Part shown: positions 16,960-28,035 of the stretch, in pieces
Numbering within the stretch: position 1 is the first letter of the stretch
How the letters are laid out: each line of letters starts with the position of its first letter
Notes under the pieces: generated by a model
The model's database searches: none
Told to the model about the DNA's origin: nothing
The model's input: the letters and a program-made list of their open reading frames with translations, nothing else
Origin: UBA7803 sp963822255
GTDB taxonomy: Bacteria > Pseudomonadota > Gammaproteobacteria > Pseudomonadales > Azotimanducaceae
Direction: 5' to 3'
Assembly (NCBI GenBank): GCA_963822255.1
Contig: CAWGGV010000009.1
Span: forward strand, 930,001-994,000
DNA: 64,000 nt
Position numbers and translations under genes: made by a program

Positions 16960-18252
16960 CTGAAAGCCAACCTGACCATCCAGATTCTCGCCGGCATGAT
17001 CGGCGGCCTGTTGCTGGGCCTCGCCATCGGAGCGCTGGATCTGGGGCCAGAGCACTGGGTGAACACCGCCCTGGTGAACGGCGTGTTCGACGCGGTCGGG
17101 CAGATCTTCATCCGCAGTCTGAAGCTCATGGTGGTGCCGCTGGTGCTGGTGTCGCTGATCTGCGGAGCGGCCAGCCTCGGGAGCACGGGCAACATGACCC
17201 GGGTGGGCGGCAAGACCATCGGTCTGTACCTCCTCACCACCGCCATTGCCATCACCGTCGCGCTGGTGCTGGCGCTGATCGTCAATCCGGGGGTGGGCGG
17301 TGGACCGCCCCCCATGGACGTGAGCTACGCGCCGCCGGAGCACCAGAGCCTCAAGAACATCCTGATCGACATCTTTCCGGAGAACCCGGTCGCGTCCATG
17401 GCGCAAGCGAACATGCTGCAGGTGATCGTGTTCGCGCTGCTGTTCGGGGTGGCCATGAGCCGGGCCGGGGAAGCCGGTGAGCGGCTGATGGGTCTGTTCG
17501 ACGACATCAACGAAGCCCTGATGCGGCTGATCACGATTCTCATCCGGCTGGCTCCGATCGGGGTGTTCTGCCTGATGACGCGGCTGTTCGCCACCGAAGG
17601 GTTCGGCGAGATCTTCCATCTGGCCAAGTACTTCTTCACCGTGGTGGCGGCGCTGATCGTGCAGATGGGGGTGGTCTATCCGTTCCTGCTGGTGAGCCTG
17701 GCGCGGGTGAACCCGGTGACCTTCCTGCGCAAGATGCGCGAGACCATGCTGGTGGCGTTCTCCACGGCCTCGAGCGGAGCCACCCTGCCGGTGACCCTGC
17801 GCACGGTGGAGCACAAGCTGGGCGTAAAGAACGAGGTGGCGTCGTTCTCCGTGCCGCTGGGAGCCACCATCAACATGGACGGTACGGCCATCATGCAGGG
17901 GGTGGCGACGGTGTTCATCGCCCAGAGCTATCACGTGGGGCTGGGGCTGAACGATTACCTCATGGTGATCCTCACCGCCACCATGGCATCGATCGGCACG
18001 GCCGGGGTTCCGGGAGTGGGGCTCATCATGCTGAACATGGTGCTGATGCAGGTGAACCTGCCGCCCCAGGGGGTGATGCTCATCATCGGCGTCGACCGGC
18101 TGCTCGATATGATGCGCACGGCCGTGAACGTCACCGGCGACGCCATGGTGTCCACGGTAGTGGCACGCACCGAGAACGACCTGGATCTGGAGGTTTTCGC
18201 GACGCCTGACGCCGGCCGGACGGTGCCCACACCCCGGCCCGCTACTTCCTGA
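16960..18252 (+). CDS. dicarboxylate/amino acid:cation symporter, probable CTG start
   Basis: Sodium- or proton-coupled transporter of the glutamate/dicarboxylate (DAACS) family. Landmarks of the elevator domain are present: HP1 tip STASSGATLP, TM7 NMDGTA, HP2 tip ASIGTAGVPG and TM8 DRLLDMMRTAVNVTGD. The Arg in DMMRT and the NVTGD motif favour acidic amino acids (GltP-like) over DctA-type dicarboxylates. The best ribosome binding site (GGGGAGG, 16947-16953) is 6 bases before a CTG at 16960, giving a normal N-terminus (KANLTIQILAGMIGG). The first ATG (16996) would cut into the first helix. 430 residues from CTG. Confidence 0.88.
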   Translation: MKANLTIQILAGMIGGLLLGLAIGALDLGPEHWVNTALVNGVFDAVGQIFIRSLKLMVVPLVLVSLICGAASLGSTGNMTRVGGKTIGLYLLTTAIAITVALVLALIVNPGVGGGPPPMDVSYAPPEHQSLKNILIDIFPENPVASMAQANMLQVIVFALLFGVAMSRAGEAGERLMGLFDDINEALMRLITILIRLAPIGVFCLMTRLFATEGFGEIFHLAKYFFTVVAALIVQMGVVYPFLLVSLARVNPVTFLRKMRETMLVAFSTASSGATLPVTLRTVEHKLGVKNEVASFSVPLGATINMDGTAIMQGVATVFIAQSYHVGLGLNDYLMVILTATMASIGTAGVPGVGLIMLNMVLMQVNLPPQGVMLIIGVDRLLDMMRTAVNVTGDAMVSTVVARTENDLDLEVFATPDAGRTVPTPRPATS

Positions 18253-18278
18253 GGCGACGCGGGAGCAAGCTCCTCGCC
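18253..18278. terminator. possible bidirectional hairpin between convergent genes
   Basis: GGCGA-(cgcg)-GGAG-caag-CTCC-TCGCC folds into a 9-pair stem with a 4-base bulge, filling the 30-base gap between the symporter stop and the HDOD gene stop. No T-tract follows on either strand, so function as a terminator is uncertain. Confidence 0.3.
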
Positions 18279-18282
18279 ACGG

Positions 18283-19632
18283 TCATGAAGCGGGCGGGCT
18301 CATCGCGCCGGCCAGCTCTTCGAGCTCTGCACTCGACTGGTCGAGACGCTCGAGGACCGCCGCTACCGCGGCCTCGGACAGCCCCAGCGCGTCCAGCGCA
18401 TCCGGCTCCGGGGCCTGTGGAGGCTCGTCCGTGATCCCCTGATGCCCCAGCAGCCTGCGGGTCAGCGACAGAAGCCGCACATAGCTCTCGTTGGGGCCCT
18501 GGTAGTCGGCCAGGTGCTGATAGCGGACCGCGTCGGTGACCGCCTCGGGCAGTGACCAGCATTCCAGCAGGGCCGCCGCCAGCACTTCCCGCGGCATCTG
18601 CAGCACGTGCTGGTCCACATAGGTGTGAGGCAGGTGGCGGTTGGCTTCCTGCAGCTCGCAGATGGCCAGGTACTGGGGTGGGAATACGTGGCCCACCACC
18701 AGGGTCCCGAAGTTGGCGAGCAGCCCGGCCAGGTAACAGAGGCCGATCACCGGTCGCTGCCGGGCCGGTATGCCTCTGGCCAGGGCTTCCATGGCAGCGG
18801 CGGTGAACACGGCCTCCAGCCAATAGCCCGACACGCCGCGGACGTGGGCCTCCGGCAGCCGCAGGGTCCTGCCCAGGGCCATGGTGAGGGCCATGCTCAT
18901 CACCGTGTCGCAGCCCAGCACGCGAATGATGGCATCGTCGAGGGTGGCAGCGGCGGGACGGGCGTTGTAGAAGGCGGAGTTGGCCCAGCCCATGATGCGG
19001 GCGGCGATGCTCGGATCCGTTTCGACGATCTGCACCAGGTCCGCCAGGTCGAAATGGGGGTCGGCCTGCAGCGCGATGACCCGCCTCGCCGCCTCGGGCA
19101 GCGGGGGAATGTGCAGGGTCTCGTCCAGGCGTGCCTGCATGCGGCGCTCGGTGAAACGCGACAGGGTCATATCGATCCGCGCCAGGTCTCTGCCCCGGTC
19201 GGCGGGGGTGGGTTCCCGGCCTACATCCACGACGAAAGGGGCGGATTCGACCAAGCCGACGTCCAGCAGGTCGGACCCCCGGGCGCGAACGAAGCCGGCC
19301 GGATCCTCGGTGGCCAGAGCCAGGATGTCAGCCCGGACCAGCGAGTCGTCCACCAGCACCGGCAGGCCGTAAGCGCCAGGCACCGCCGACGTTGGTGCTT
19401 CGACGGTATAGGGGCGGGCCCGCAGCTCGCGGCCGGACGCCATTCCGAGGGCCGTCAGGTCCAGCAGCGCGCGCTCCGGCGCCAGAACCTGCACCTCCCC
19501 GCCCCGGTCCGCCATGATCAGGGCCCGCACCCGCTGAGCGGGCGGTGGGTCGGGATACGGATGGAAGCGCTCGCCGGCCTTTGCCCGCCGGGCCCGGTGT
19601 GCGGATGGGGAGACCTGATCGAAATCACTCAT
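18283..19632 (-). CDS. aminoacyl-tRNA deacylase-like (YbaK) and HDOD domain protein
   Basis: 449-residue two-domain protein. Residues about 25-150 resemble a YbaK/ProX deacylase-like fold (HPYPDPP...RVRALIMADRGGEVQVLAPERALLDL, then GLPVLVDDSL). Residues about 195-400 form an HDOD domain (LPPLPEAARRVIALQADP-like start, DLVQIVETDPSIAARIMGWANSAFYN, and the central helices around GLCYLAGLLANFG). HDOD proteins usually act in signalling and lack a full HD metal site. The same fusion is annotated in pseudomonads in the same neighbourhood, next to recG and rubredoxin. Role is not known; regulation of stress or motility is an inference. Start ATG 19632. Confidence 0.82.
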   Translation of the reverse strand: MSDFDQVSPSAHRARRAKAGERFHPYPDPPPAQRVRALIMADRGGEVQVLAPERALLDLTALGMASGRELRARPYTVEAPTSAVPGAYGLPVLVDDSLVRADILALATEDPAGFVRARGSDLLDVGLVESAPFVVDVGREPTPADRGRDLARIDMTLSRFTERRMQARLDETLHIPPLPEAARRVIALQADPHFDLADLVQIVETDPSIAARIMGWANSAFYNARPAAATLDDAIIRVLGCDTVMSMALTMALGRTLRLPEAHVRGVSGYWLEAVFTAAAMEALARGIPARQRPVIGLCYLAGLLANFGTLVVGHVFPPQYLAICELQEANRHLPHTYVDQHVLQMPREVLAAALLECWSLPEAVTDAVRYQHLADYQGPNESYVRLLSLTRRLLGHQGITDEPPQAPEPDALDALGLSEAAVAAVLERLDQSSAELEELAGAMSPPAS

Positions 19633-19718
19633 CGGACCGTGTTGCCGTCGGCTGCATCCGGTAAGTATAAGTAGCCTGGGACGGGCGGCACGGCGCCGGC
19701 AGTCGGCAACCGCCGTGG

Positions 19719-21779
19719 TCACACGGAAATGTGACCGGTGTCCGCTGGCGCCCAGGCCTGCAGGAGTGCGCGGGCCTCGTCCGGGCATTCGACCTGCAGC
19801 CGGTCACCGCGGGCCACCACGTCGGGCATCAGGTGAGCGTGGCGGGACAGGTCGGCAATGCGGAAGCTCTGCTCGCCCGTCTGCCGGGTTCCCAGCAGCT
19901 CGCCGGGGCCGCGCAGCTCCAGGTCCTTCTCGGCCAGGTAGAAGCCGTCCTGACTGTGGCGGATCGCCTTAAGCCGCGCCCGCGCGATGGCGCCGAGAGG
20001 GCCGTTGTAGAGCAGGATGCAGTGCGAGGCCCGGCTGCCCCGCCCCACCCGGCCGCGAAGCTGGTGGAGCTGGGCCAGGCCCATTCGTTCCGGATTCTCG
20101 ATCACCATCAGGCTGGCATTGGGTACGTCCACGCCCACCTCCACGACCGTCGTGGCGACCAGAACGCCCAGCCGGCCGGCGGCGAACGCTTCCATGGTGC
20201 GGGCCTTGTCGGCGCTCGGCAGGCGCCCGTGGAGCAGACCGACGTTGCTGTCCGGCAGCGCGAGCCGGAGCGCTTCGGCGGTGGTCTCGGCGGCAGCCAG
20301 GGGAAGCTGATCGGATTCCTCGATGAGCGGGCACACCCAGTATGCCTGGCCGCCGGCACCGATCACCTCGCGCGCGGTGGCGACCACTTCCTGGCGCCGC
20401 GCGCTCGACACCAGCCGGGTGTCGATGGCCTGGCGCCCGCTGGGCAGCTCGTCGATGACGGAGACCGCCATGTCGGCGTACAGCGCCATGGTGAGCGTGC
20501 GGGGAATGGGGGTAGCCGTCATCACCAGCTGATGGGGCACGCTGCCTTTGTTCCTGAGCGCCATTCGTTGGTGCACGCCAAACCGGTGCTGCTCGTCGGT
20601 GATAGTGAGCGCTAACTCCGAAAACCGCACCCCGGCCTGGAACAAGGCGTGGGTGCCGACCGCCACCAACGCCTCGCCCGCGGCAATTCGCTCCACGGTG
20701 CGGCGGCGTTCGGCCGCGCCCTGGCTACCGGTCAGCAGCACCACCGGGATGCCCAGCGGCTCGAGCCACGCGGAGAAGCTGAGGTAGTGCTGCTCGGCGA
20801 GGATCTCCGTCGGCGCCATCACCGCGGTCTGCGCGCCGTGCTCGGCGGCCCGGACGGCTGCGAATGCCGCCACCACCGTCTTGCCCGATCCCACGTCGCC
20901 CTGCAGCAGCCGCAGCATCGGCTGCGGCAGGGCCAGGTCTTCGAGCACTTCGCGAACCACCCGCCGCTGAGCGGCGGTGAGGTCGAACCCCAGATTCTCC
21001 ATGAGGCGCCGCCCGAGCTGATGGGCTCGCGGCAGCGCCTGGGTCGTCTGGCGCGCGCGGTCCCGCTGGCGGTGGCGCATCACCAGGTAATAGGCGGTGA
21101 GCTCGTCGATCGCCAGCCGGTCCTGGCGCTCGGCGATCTCCTCCGCCGTGGCGTCGGCCGGGGGCGCGTGCAGGTAGAGGAAGTCCCGGTACGGCGCGCC
21201 GGACTCGTCGGGCCAGTCCAGGTCCAGGAGCTGTCGAGTCAAGCTGCGCAGGCGGGACTGAGTGAGGCCGCGGGTGACGGGGTACACCGGCGACAGGGCC
21301 GCCTCCAGCGCCGGCGGCGGGTCGCGGAACACCCGGTACTCCGGGTGCGCCATCTCGAGTCCCCGGGGGCCGAAGCGCACCTCGCCGAACGCGCGCGCCG
21401 TCATCCCCCGCTGCACCGAGCCGCGCTGACGCTCAGAGAAGTGAAAGAACCGGAGGGTGACAAAGCCGTGGCCGTCGCTGAGTGTCAGCGACCAGCTTCG
21501 GCGCCGGCCGAAGCCCACCCGGGACTCCACCACCTGACCTTCCACCAGACATTCGCGATCCGCCTCGAGCCGGTTCATCGGGATGATTCGGCTCTTGTCC
21601 TGATAACGCGTCGGCAGGTGCGCCAGCAGATCGCCGAGACGGAAGATACCGAGCCGCTCCAGGGTGCCGGCGAGCCGAGGTCCGACCCCCTTCAGCGTGT
21701 TGACCGGCCTGTCACGGAGCGGCGCGCTCCGTCCGGCGGGAGCGATCGAGGGGCTGCTGGCGCCGGTGCGCTCGGTCAC
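19719..21779 (-). CDS. recG: ATP-dependent DNA helicase RecG
   Basis: Remodels stalled replication forks and branched DNA. 686 residues, GTG start. An N-terminal wedge/OB domain (TLKGVGPRLAGTLERLGIFRLGDLLAHLPTRY) precedes superfamily 2 motifs: Walker A GDVGSGKT (294-301), APTEILAEQH, DEQHRFGVHQR, TATPIPRTL, and the C-terminal QLRGRVGRG. Normal size (E. coli 693). Lies 44 bases after ridA on the same strand, in the spoT-ridA-recG order seen in pseudomonads. Confidence 0.97.
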   Translation of the reverse strand: MTERTGASSPSIAPAGRSAPLRDRPVNTLKGVGPRLAGTLERLGIFRLGDLLAHLPTRYQDKSRIIPMNRLEADRECLVEGQVVESRVGFGRRRSWSLTLSDGHGFVTLRFFHFSERQRGSVQRGMTARAFGEVRFGPRGLEMAHPEYRVFRDPPPALEAALSPVYPVTRGLTQSRLRSLTRQLLDLDWPDESGAPYRDFLYLHAPPADATAEEIAERQDRLAIDELTAYYLVMRHRQRDRARQTTQALPRAHQLGRRLMENLGFDLTAAQRRVVREVLEDLALPQPMLRLLQGDVGSGKTVVAAFAAVRAAEHGAQTAVMAPTEILAEQHYLSFSAWLEPLGIPVVLLTGSQGAAERRRTVERIAAGEALVAVGTHALFQAGVRFSELALTITDEQHRFGVHQRMALRNKGSVPHQLVMTATPIPRTLTMALYADMAVSVIDELPSGRQAIDTRLVSSARRQEVVATAREVIGAGGQAYWVCPLIEESDQLPLAAAETTAEALRLALPDSNVGLLHGRLPSADKARTMEAFAAGRLGVLVATTVVEVGVDVPNASLMVIENPERMGLAQLHQLRGRVGRGSRASHCILLYNGPLGAIARARLKAIRHSQDGFYLAEKDLELRGPGELLGTRQTGEQSFRIADLSRHAHLMPDVVARGDRLQVECPDEARALLQAWAPADTGHISV

Positions 21780-21823
21780 CAGCGGCGCTCATTCACGAGC
21801 CAGGTCGAGCGGCCGCGGTCGGG

Positions 21824-22249
21824 TCACCGTGCGGATCGATCCGCCGCCACCATCACCGCCTCCACCTCCACGGCGGCTCCCCGGGGCAGTGCCGCCACGC
21901 CGATCGCAGCCCGCGCCGGGTAAGGCTTGCGGAAGCGTCGCGCCATCACGTCGTTGACCGTTTGAAAGTCGCCGAGGTCGGTGAGATAGACGGTGACCTT
22001 GACCAGATCGTCGAGCGATCCGCCGGCCGCCTCGGCCACGGCGGAAAGGTTGTCGAAGACGCGCTCCGCCTGAGCCGCCACGTCGCCTTCGACCAGCGCC
22101 ATGGTGGCCGGATCGAGCGGGATCTGGCCGGACAGGAACACCAGACCGCCGGCTCGCATGGCCTGGGAGTAGGGGCCGATGGCGGCAGGTGCCCGGTCAC
22201 TGTGCAGGGCCTCGACGGGTCGAGGCGCTTCGGACGGTCGATCGGACAT
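21824..22249 (-). CDS. ridA: RidA family enamine/imine deaminase
   Basis: Hydrolyses reactive 2-aminoacrylate and related imines to ketoacids and ammonia. I choose ATG 22249, giving 141 residues, slightly long for the family (about 128) because of a short N-terminal extension. Signatures: APAAIGPYSQAMRAGGLVFLSGQIPLDP, LVKVTVYLTDLGDFQTVN, and the C-terminal PARAAIGVAALPRGAAVEVEAV with the Arg that binds the substrate carboxylate. The longer open frame upstream is spoT read out of frame. Located 19 bases after spoT, as in Pseudomonas. Confidence 0.93.
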   Translation of the reverse strand: MSDRPSEAPRPVEALHSDRAPAAIGPYSQAMRAGGLVFLSGQIPLDPATMALVEGDVAAQAERVFDNLSAVAEAAGGSLDDLVKVTVYLTDLGDFQTVNDVMARRFRKPYPARAAIGVAALPRGAAVEVEAVMVAADRSAR

Positions 22250-22268
22250 GATGCGGGCAATCCGTTCT

Positions 22269-24603
<2,335 letters not shown>

Positions 24604-24626
<23 letters not shown>

Positions 24627-24876
24627 CTCCTATGCCGAAAGTGACTTCCAACCGTTCATCCTGGGATGAGGCATCCTGCTCGTCAAGCATTTCCTCGCTG
24701 ATCAGACCGGCAGCGATTTCCCGCAATGCGATGACAGTTGGTTTGTCGTTCTCGTCCGGCAGCAGAGGATTGACCCCGAAGCGACGCATCTGCCGGGCCC
24801 GCCGTGTCGCCACCATGACGAGCTCGAACCGGTTGTCTACGTGATCGAGGCAGTCTTCCACTGTGATGCGTGCCAT
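24604..24876 (-). CDS. rpoZ: RNA polymerase omega subunit
   Basis: Small subunit that assists folding of beta' and contributes to the ppGpp binding site on RNA polymerase. 90 residues. It begins ARITVEDCLDHVDNRFELVMVATRRARQM, the highly conserved omega signature, and contains NDKPTVIALREIAAG. Sits directly upstream of spoT and overlaps it by 23 bases; the functional link through ppGpp is well known. Separated from gmk by 66 bases. Confidence 0.97.
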
Positions 24877-24942
24877 GAGGATCCTGATGTGCAGTGCGAA
24901 AGGACCGCGAGTCTAGCGACGCTCGGGCGACGCTTCAAGTCG

Positions 24943-25596
24943 CTAGCGGGGCGCTCCCGCCTCGCGCTCCCCGCCCAGCAGATCCGCCAGCAGCGTCTGG
25001 AGCCTGGACTGCTGACGCGGCAGCCGCAGACGCTCGGCCCGGACCACGCTCGAGAGCTCGTCCGCCGCGATGTCGAAATCGTCGTTGACGATCAGGTAGT
25101 CGAAATCCCCGTAGTGGGACATTTCCCACCGGGCCTTCGCGAGGCGCGCCCGGATCACGCTCTCGTCGTCCTCGCCGCGGCCGGTGAGGCGGCTCTCGAG
25201 AACGGCCGCGGATGGGGGCAGGACGAAGATGCTCACCACGCCGGGATAGCGTTGGCGGACCTGGGCGGCGCCCTGGACGTCGATCTCGAGAACCACGTCG
25301 CGCCCCTGGCGGCGCGCGCCGTCCACGGCGGCTGCCGAGGTCCCGTAACGGTTGCCGAACACCTCGGCGTGCTCGAGAAACTCGCCCGCGGCGACCATCG
25401 CCTCGAAGCGGCGGTGATCGACAAAGTGATAATTGACGCCGTCGCGCTCCCGGGGCCGGCGCTGCCGGGTCGTGTGAGAGACCGACACCGAGACGCCCGG
25501 ATCGCGCTCGAGCAGCGCGGCCACCAGGCTCGTCTTGCCGGCTCCGGAAGGTGCCGAGACGATGAGCAGCATGCCGTGATCCGCGGCGGGCTTCAT
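24943..25596 (-). CDS. gmk: guanylate kinase
   Basis: Phosphorylates GMP to GDP. I choose ATG 25596, which overlaps the yicC stop as ATGA; the longer open frame upstream reads yicC out of frame. 217 residues. P-loop SAPSGAGKTSL (about 14-24), GMP-binding stretch SHTTRQRRPRERDGVNYHF, EHAEVFGNRYGTS, and DVQGAAQVR. Order yicC-gmk-rpoZ-spoT is standard in gammaproteobacteria and links nucleotide supply with stringent control. Confidence 0.96.
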   Translation of the reverse strand: MKPAADHGMLLIVSAPSGAGKTSLVAALLERDPGVSVSVSHTTRQRRPRERDGVNYHFVDHRRFEAMVAAGEFLEHAEVFGNRYGTSAAAVDGARRQGRDVVLEIDVQGAAQVRQRYPGVVSIFVLPPSAAVLESRLTGRGEDDESVIRARLAKARWEMSHYGDFDYLIVNDDFDIAADELSSVVRAERLRLPRQQSRLQTLLADLLGGEREAGAPR

Positions 25597-26459
25597 TCCA
25601 GGTTCTGCACCTGTTCCCGAATCTGCTCGATCACCACTTTCAGCTCCACCGCCCGCTGGGAAATCTCCGCCAGCACGGATTTGGCGCCGACGGTGTTGGC
25701 TTCGCGATTCAGCTCCTGGGTGAGGAAGTCCAGGCGCCTGCCGTGGGGGCCGGCGCCGCGCAGGCTGGTGCGCGCTTCCTCCACGTGGATGGCGAGGCGG
25801 TCCAGCTCCTCGGCGATGTCGGCACGGCTCGCCAGTAGCGCCACTTCCTGCTCGAGGCGCTCCGGCTCCACGTTCGCCGCCAGCTCGGCCACCCGCTGGC
25901 GCAGTCGCTTCTGGATCTGCGCCGCCATGCCGCTGGCGTGCCGGCGGACGTCGTCCACCAGCGCACCGATGCTGTCCAGGCGCTCCCGCAGGGTGGCTTC
26001 GAGCGCCTGCCCCTCCCGCGCGCGATGCGCGATGAGCTGGGCGAGGGCCTCCTCGAAGGCGTCGCCGACCGGTTCCGCCATTCGCTCCGGGTCGAGCTCC
26101 GGCTCCGCCGCCAGCATGCCCGGCCAGCGCAGCAGGTCCATGGCGCTGGGCGCGGCCGCCTCCGGCGCGTCCCGGCGAACCTGCTCCATGGTGGCGAGGA
26201 GCTGTAGCAGCAGGGGGCGGTTCAGCGCCTGCCGGCCGGGCGTGCCCGGCGCGGCCACCCGCAGCGTGCAGTCGACCTTGCCGCGCGTGATGTGACGGCG
26301 AACGACCTCCCGCAGGCCGTGTTCCAGAGAACGCAGACTCTCGGGCAGACGAAATTGCACGTCGAGGTAGCGGTGATTGACGCTCCTGATCTCCCACGTC
26401 AGCAGCAGGTCCTCGGCCTCCTGCTGGCTGCGGGCGAATGCCGTCATGCTGTGCACCAT
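25593..26459 (-). CDS. yicC: YicC family endoribonuclease
   Basis: 288 residues, normal length. N-terminal YicC signature MVHSMTAFARSQQE and SVNHRYLDVQFRLPE, C-terminal DUF1732-like region ending in RRLDFLTQELNREANTVGAKS. YicC proteins have been shown in E. coli to be RNA endonucleases affecting small RNA stability; earlier labelled stress-induced protein. Divergent from rph, overlapping gmk by 4 bases. Confidence 0.93.
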   Translation of the reverse strand: MVHSMTAFARSQQEAEDLLLTWEIRSVNHRYLDVQFRLPESLRSLEHGLREVVRRHITRGKVDCTLRVAAPGTPGRQALNRPLLLQLLATMEQVRRDAPEAAAPSAMDLLRWPGMLAAEPELDPERMAEPVGDAFEEALAQLIAHRAREGQALEATLRERLDSIGALVDDVRRHASGMAAQIQKRLRQRVAELAANVEPERLEQEVALLASRADIAEELDRLAIHVEEARTSLRGAGPHGRRLDFLTQELNREANTVGAKSVLAEISQRAVELKVVIEQIREQVQNLE

Positions 26460-26571
26460 GGACGTTCGGCGGCCTTGCGGTGGTGGCGTGGCCGGGAATT
26501 CTACCCTGTCCGGCCGTCGTCGTGGGGCGCCGGGGCAAGTGCGCCATGGCCTCGACCCATCACACTCGAGG

Positions 26572-26601
26572 CTGATACGGGCCGCCGGGACGTTCTATAA
26601 T
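26572..26601 (+). promoter_or_regulatory. candidate sigma-70 promoter for rph
   Basis: CTGATA (26572-26577, 4 of 6 to TTGACA) and a perfect TATAAT (26596-26601) are separated by 18 bases and lie 30 bases before the rph ATG, in the yicC-rph divergent gap. Confidence 0.5.
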
Positions 26602-26630
26602 TCGCGGCCGACCAGGAAACGAGACGACAG

Positions 26631-27344
26631 ATGGCATTCCAGCGCCCCAGTGGACGCGCGGCAGACCAGCTGCGCGAGGTTCGCTTCACCCGCGGATTCA
26701 CCAAGCACGCAGCAGGATCCGTGCTGGTGGAGTTCGGCGACACCCGAGTCATCTGCACGGCCGCGGTGGACGAGTCGGTGCCGCCGTTTCTGCGCGGCCG
26801 CGGTCGCGGCTGGATCACCGCCGAGTACGGCATGCTGCCGGGCGCTACCCATACCCGCAGCGACCGGGAGGCGGCACGGGGCAAGCAGGGTGGCCGCACG
26901 GTGGAGATCCAGCGGCTGATCGGCCGCTCGCTGCGTGCGGCCGTCGACCTGAAGGCGCTGGGCGAGCGTACGGTGCGGCTCGACTGCGACGTGATTCAGG
27001 CCGACGGCGGCACCCGTACCGCGTCCATCACCGGCGCCTGCGTCGCGCTTGCCGACGCGCTCGGCCAGGTGGGCGTTCAGCAGGCGTTCAGGGATCTGGT
27101 GGCATCCGTGTCCGTGGGCATCTACCGCGGCGAAGCGGTGCTGGATCTGGACTATGCTGAAGACTCGAATGCCGAGACCGACATGAACGTGGTCAGGGTG
27201 GGCTCCGGGGGGTTCATCGAGATCCAGGGCACGGCCGAGGGCGCGCCGTTCGACGACGATCAGCTCACGGCGATGCTGGCGCTGGCCCGCCAGGGCACCG
27301 ACCAGCTGCTCGAAGCTCAGCGGGTCGCCCTGGAGTGGGGCTGA
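26631..27344 (+). CDS. rph: ribonuclease PH
   Basis: Phosphorolytic 3'-5' exoribonuclease trimming tRNA precursors. 237 residues, standard length. Signatures: FTKHAAGSVLVEFGDTRVICTA, GRGWITAEYGMLPGATHTR (phosphate-binding Arg region), EIQRLIGRSLRAAVDLKALGERT and DCDVIQADGGTRTASITGA. The reading frame is complete, unlike E. coli K-12 rph. Divergent from yicC, and followed 7 bases later by pyrE, the usual arrangement. Confidence 0.97.
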   Translation: MAFQRPSGRAADQLREVRFTRGFTKHAAGSVLVEFGDTRVICTAAVDESVPPFLRGRGRGWITAEYGMLPGATHTRSDREAARGKQGGRTVEIQRLIGRSLRAAVDLKALGERTVRLDCDVIQADGGTRTASITGACVALADALGQVGVQQAFRDLVASVSVGIYRGEAVLDLDYAEDSNAETDMNVVRVGSGGFIEIQGTAEGAPFDDDQLTAMLALARQGTDQLLEAQRVALEWG

Positions 27345-27351
27345 GCCGGTC

Positions 27352-28035
27352 ATGAGCGGCCGGTCTGAGGGCACCGCAACGGGCCCTGGGGGCAAGGAAC
27401 TGGTAGGTCTGCTGGTGGACTCCGGGGTGCTGACCTTCGGCGACTTCACGTTGAAGTCCGGGCGCCGGAGCCCTTACTTCTTCAATCTCGGGGCGCTGAA
27501 CACCGGCCGCGCCATTCAACGTCTCGGGGAGGCTTACGCAGCCCGCATCCTGGCGGCCGGGCTCGACTTCGACGTGGTGTTCGGGCCGGCCTACAAAGGC
27601 ATCCCCATCGCCGTCGCGACCGCGGAAGCCCTGTCGCGGCTGGGCCGCGACTGCGCGTGGGCCTTCAACCGCAAGGAGGCCAAGGAGCACGGGGAGGGCG
27701 GCGCCTTCGTCGGCGGCGACGTCTCCGGGCGCGTGGTCGTGGTGGACGACGTGCTGACTGCGGGCACCGCGGTACGCGAAGCGGTAGGGCTGCTCCGCCG
27801 CACCGGAGGCACCTTGGTCGGCGTGGTGATCGCTTTGGACAGGCGGGAGCTCACGGATCAGGGCCGTACCTCGGTGGATGTGCTGGCCGACGAGCTGGGC
27901 GTGCAGGTGGTCAGCTTGCTTACCCTCGAGGATGTGATCGACTACCTTGACGTGGAGGCGGACGGCGACAACCATCGCGTTGCTTTGAAACGAAGAATCG
28001 AGGCGTACCGGGAGGCTTACTGTGCGCGAAGCTGA
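27352..28035 (+). CDS. pyrE: orotate phosphoribosyltransferase
   Basis: Makes OMP from orotate and PRPP in pyrimidine synthesis. 227 residues. The PRPP-binding motif VVVVDDVLTAGTAV is clear, as are LKSGRRSPYFFNLG and the AYKGIPIAVATAEAL region with the catalytic flexible loop NRKEAKEHGEGG. ATG 27352 gives a short, low-complexity N-terminal extension (about 13 residues) relative to E. coli PyrE. Co-directional with rph; its end overlaps the start of the next gene by 14 bases. Confidence 0.96.
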   Translation: MSGRSEGTATGPGGKELVGLLVDSGVLTFGDFTLKSGRRSPYFFNLGALNTGRAIQRLGEAYAARILAAGLDFDVVFGPAYKGIPIAVATAEALSRLGRDCAWAFNRKEAKEHGEGGAFVGGDVSGRVVVVDDVLTAGTAVREAVGLLRRTGGTLVGVVIALDRRELTDQGRTSVDVLADELGVQVVSLLTLEDVIDYLDVEADGDNHRVALKRRIEAYREAYCARS

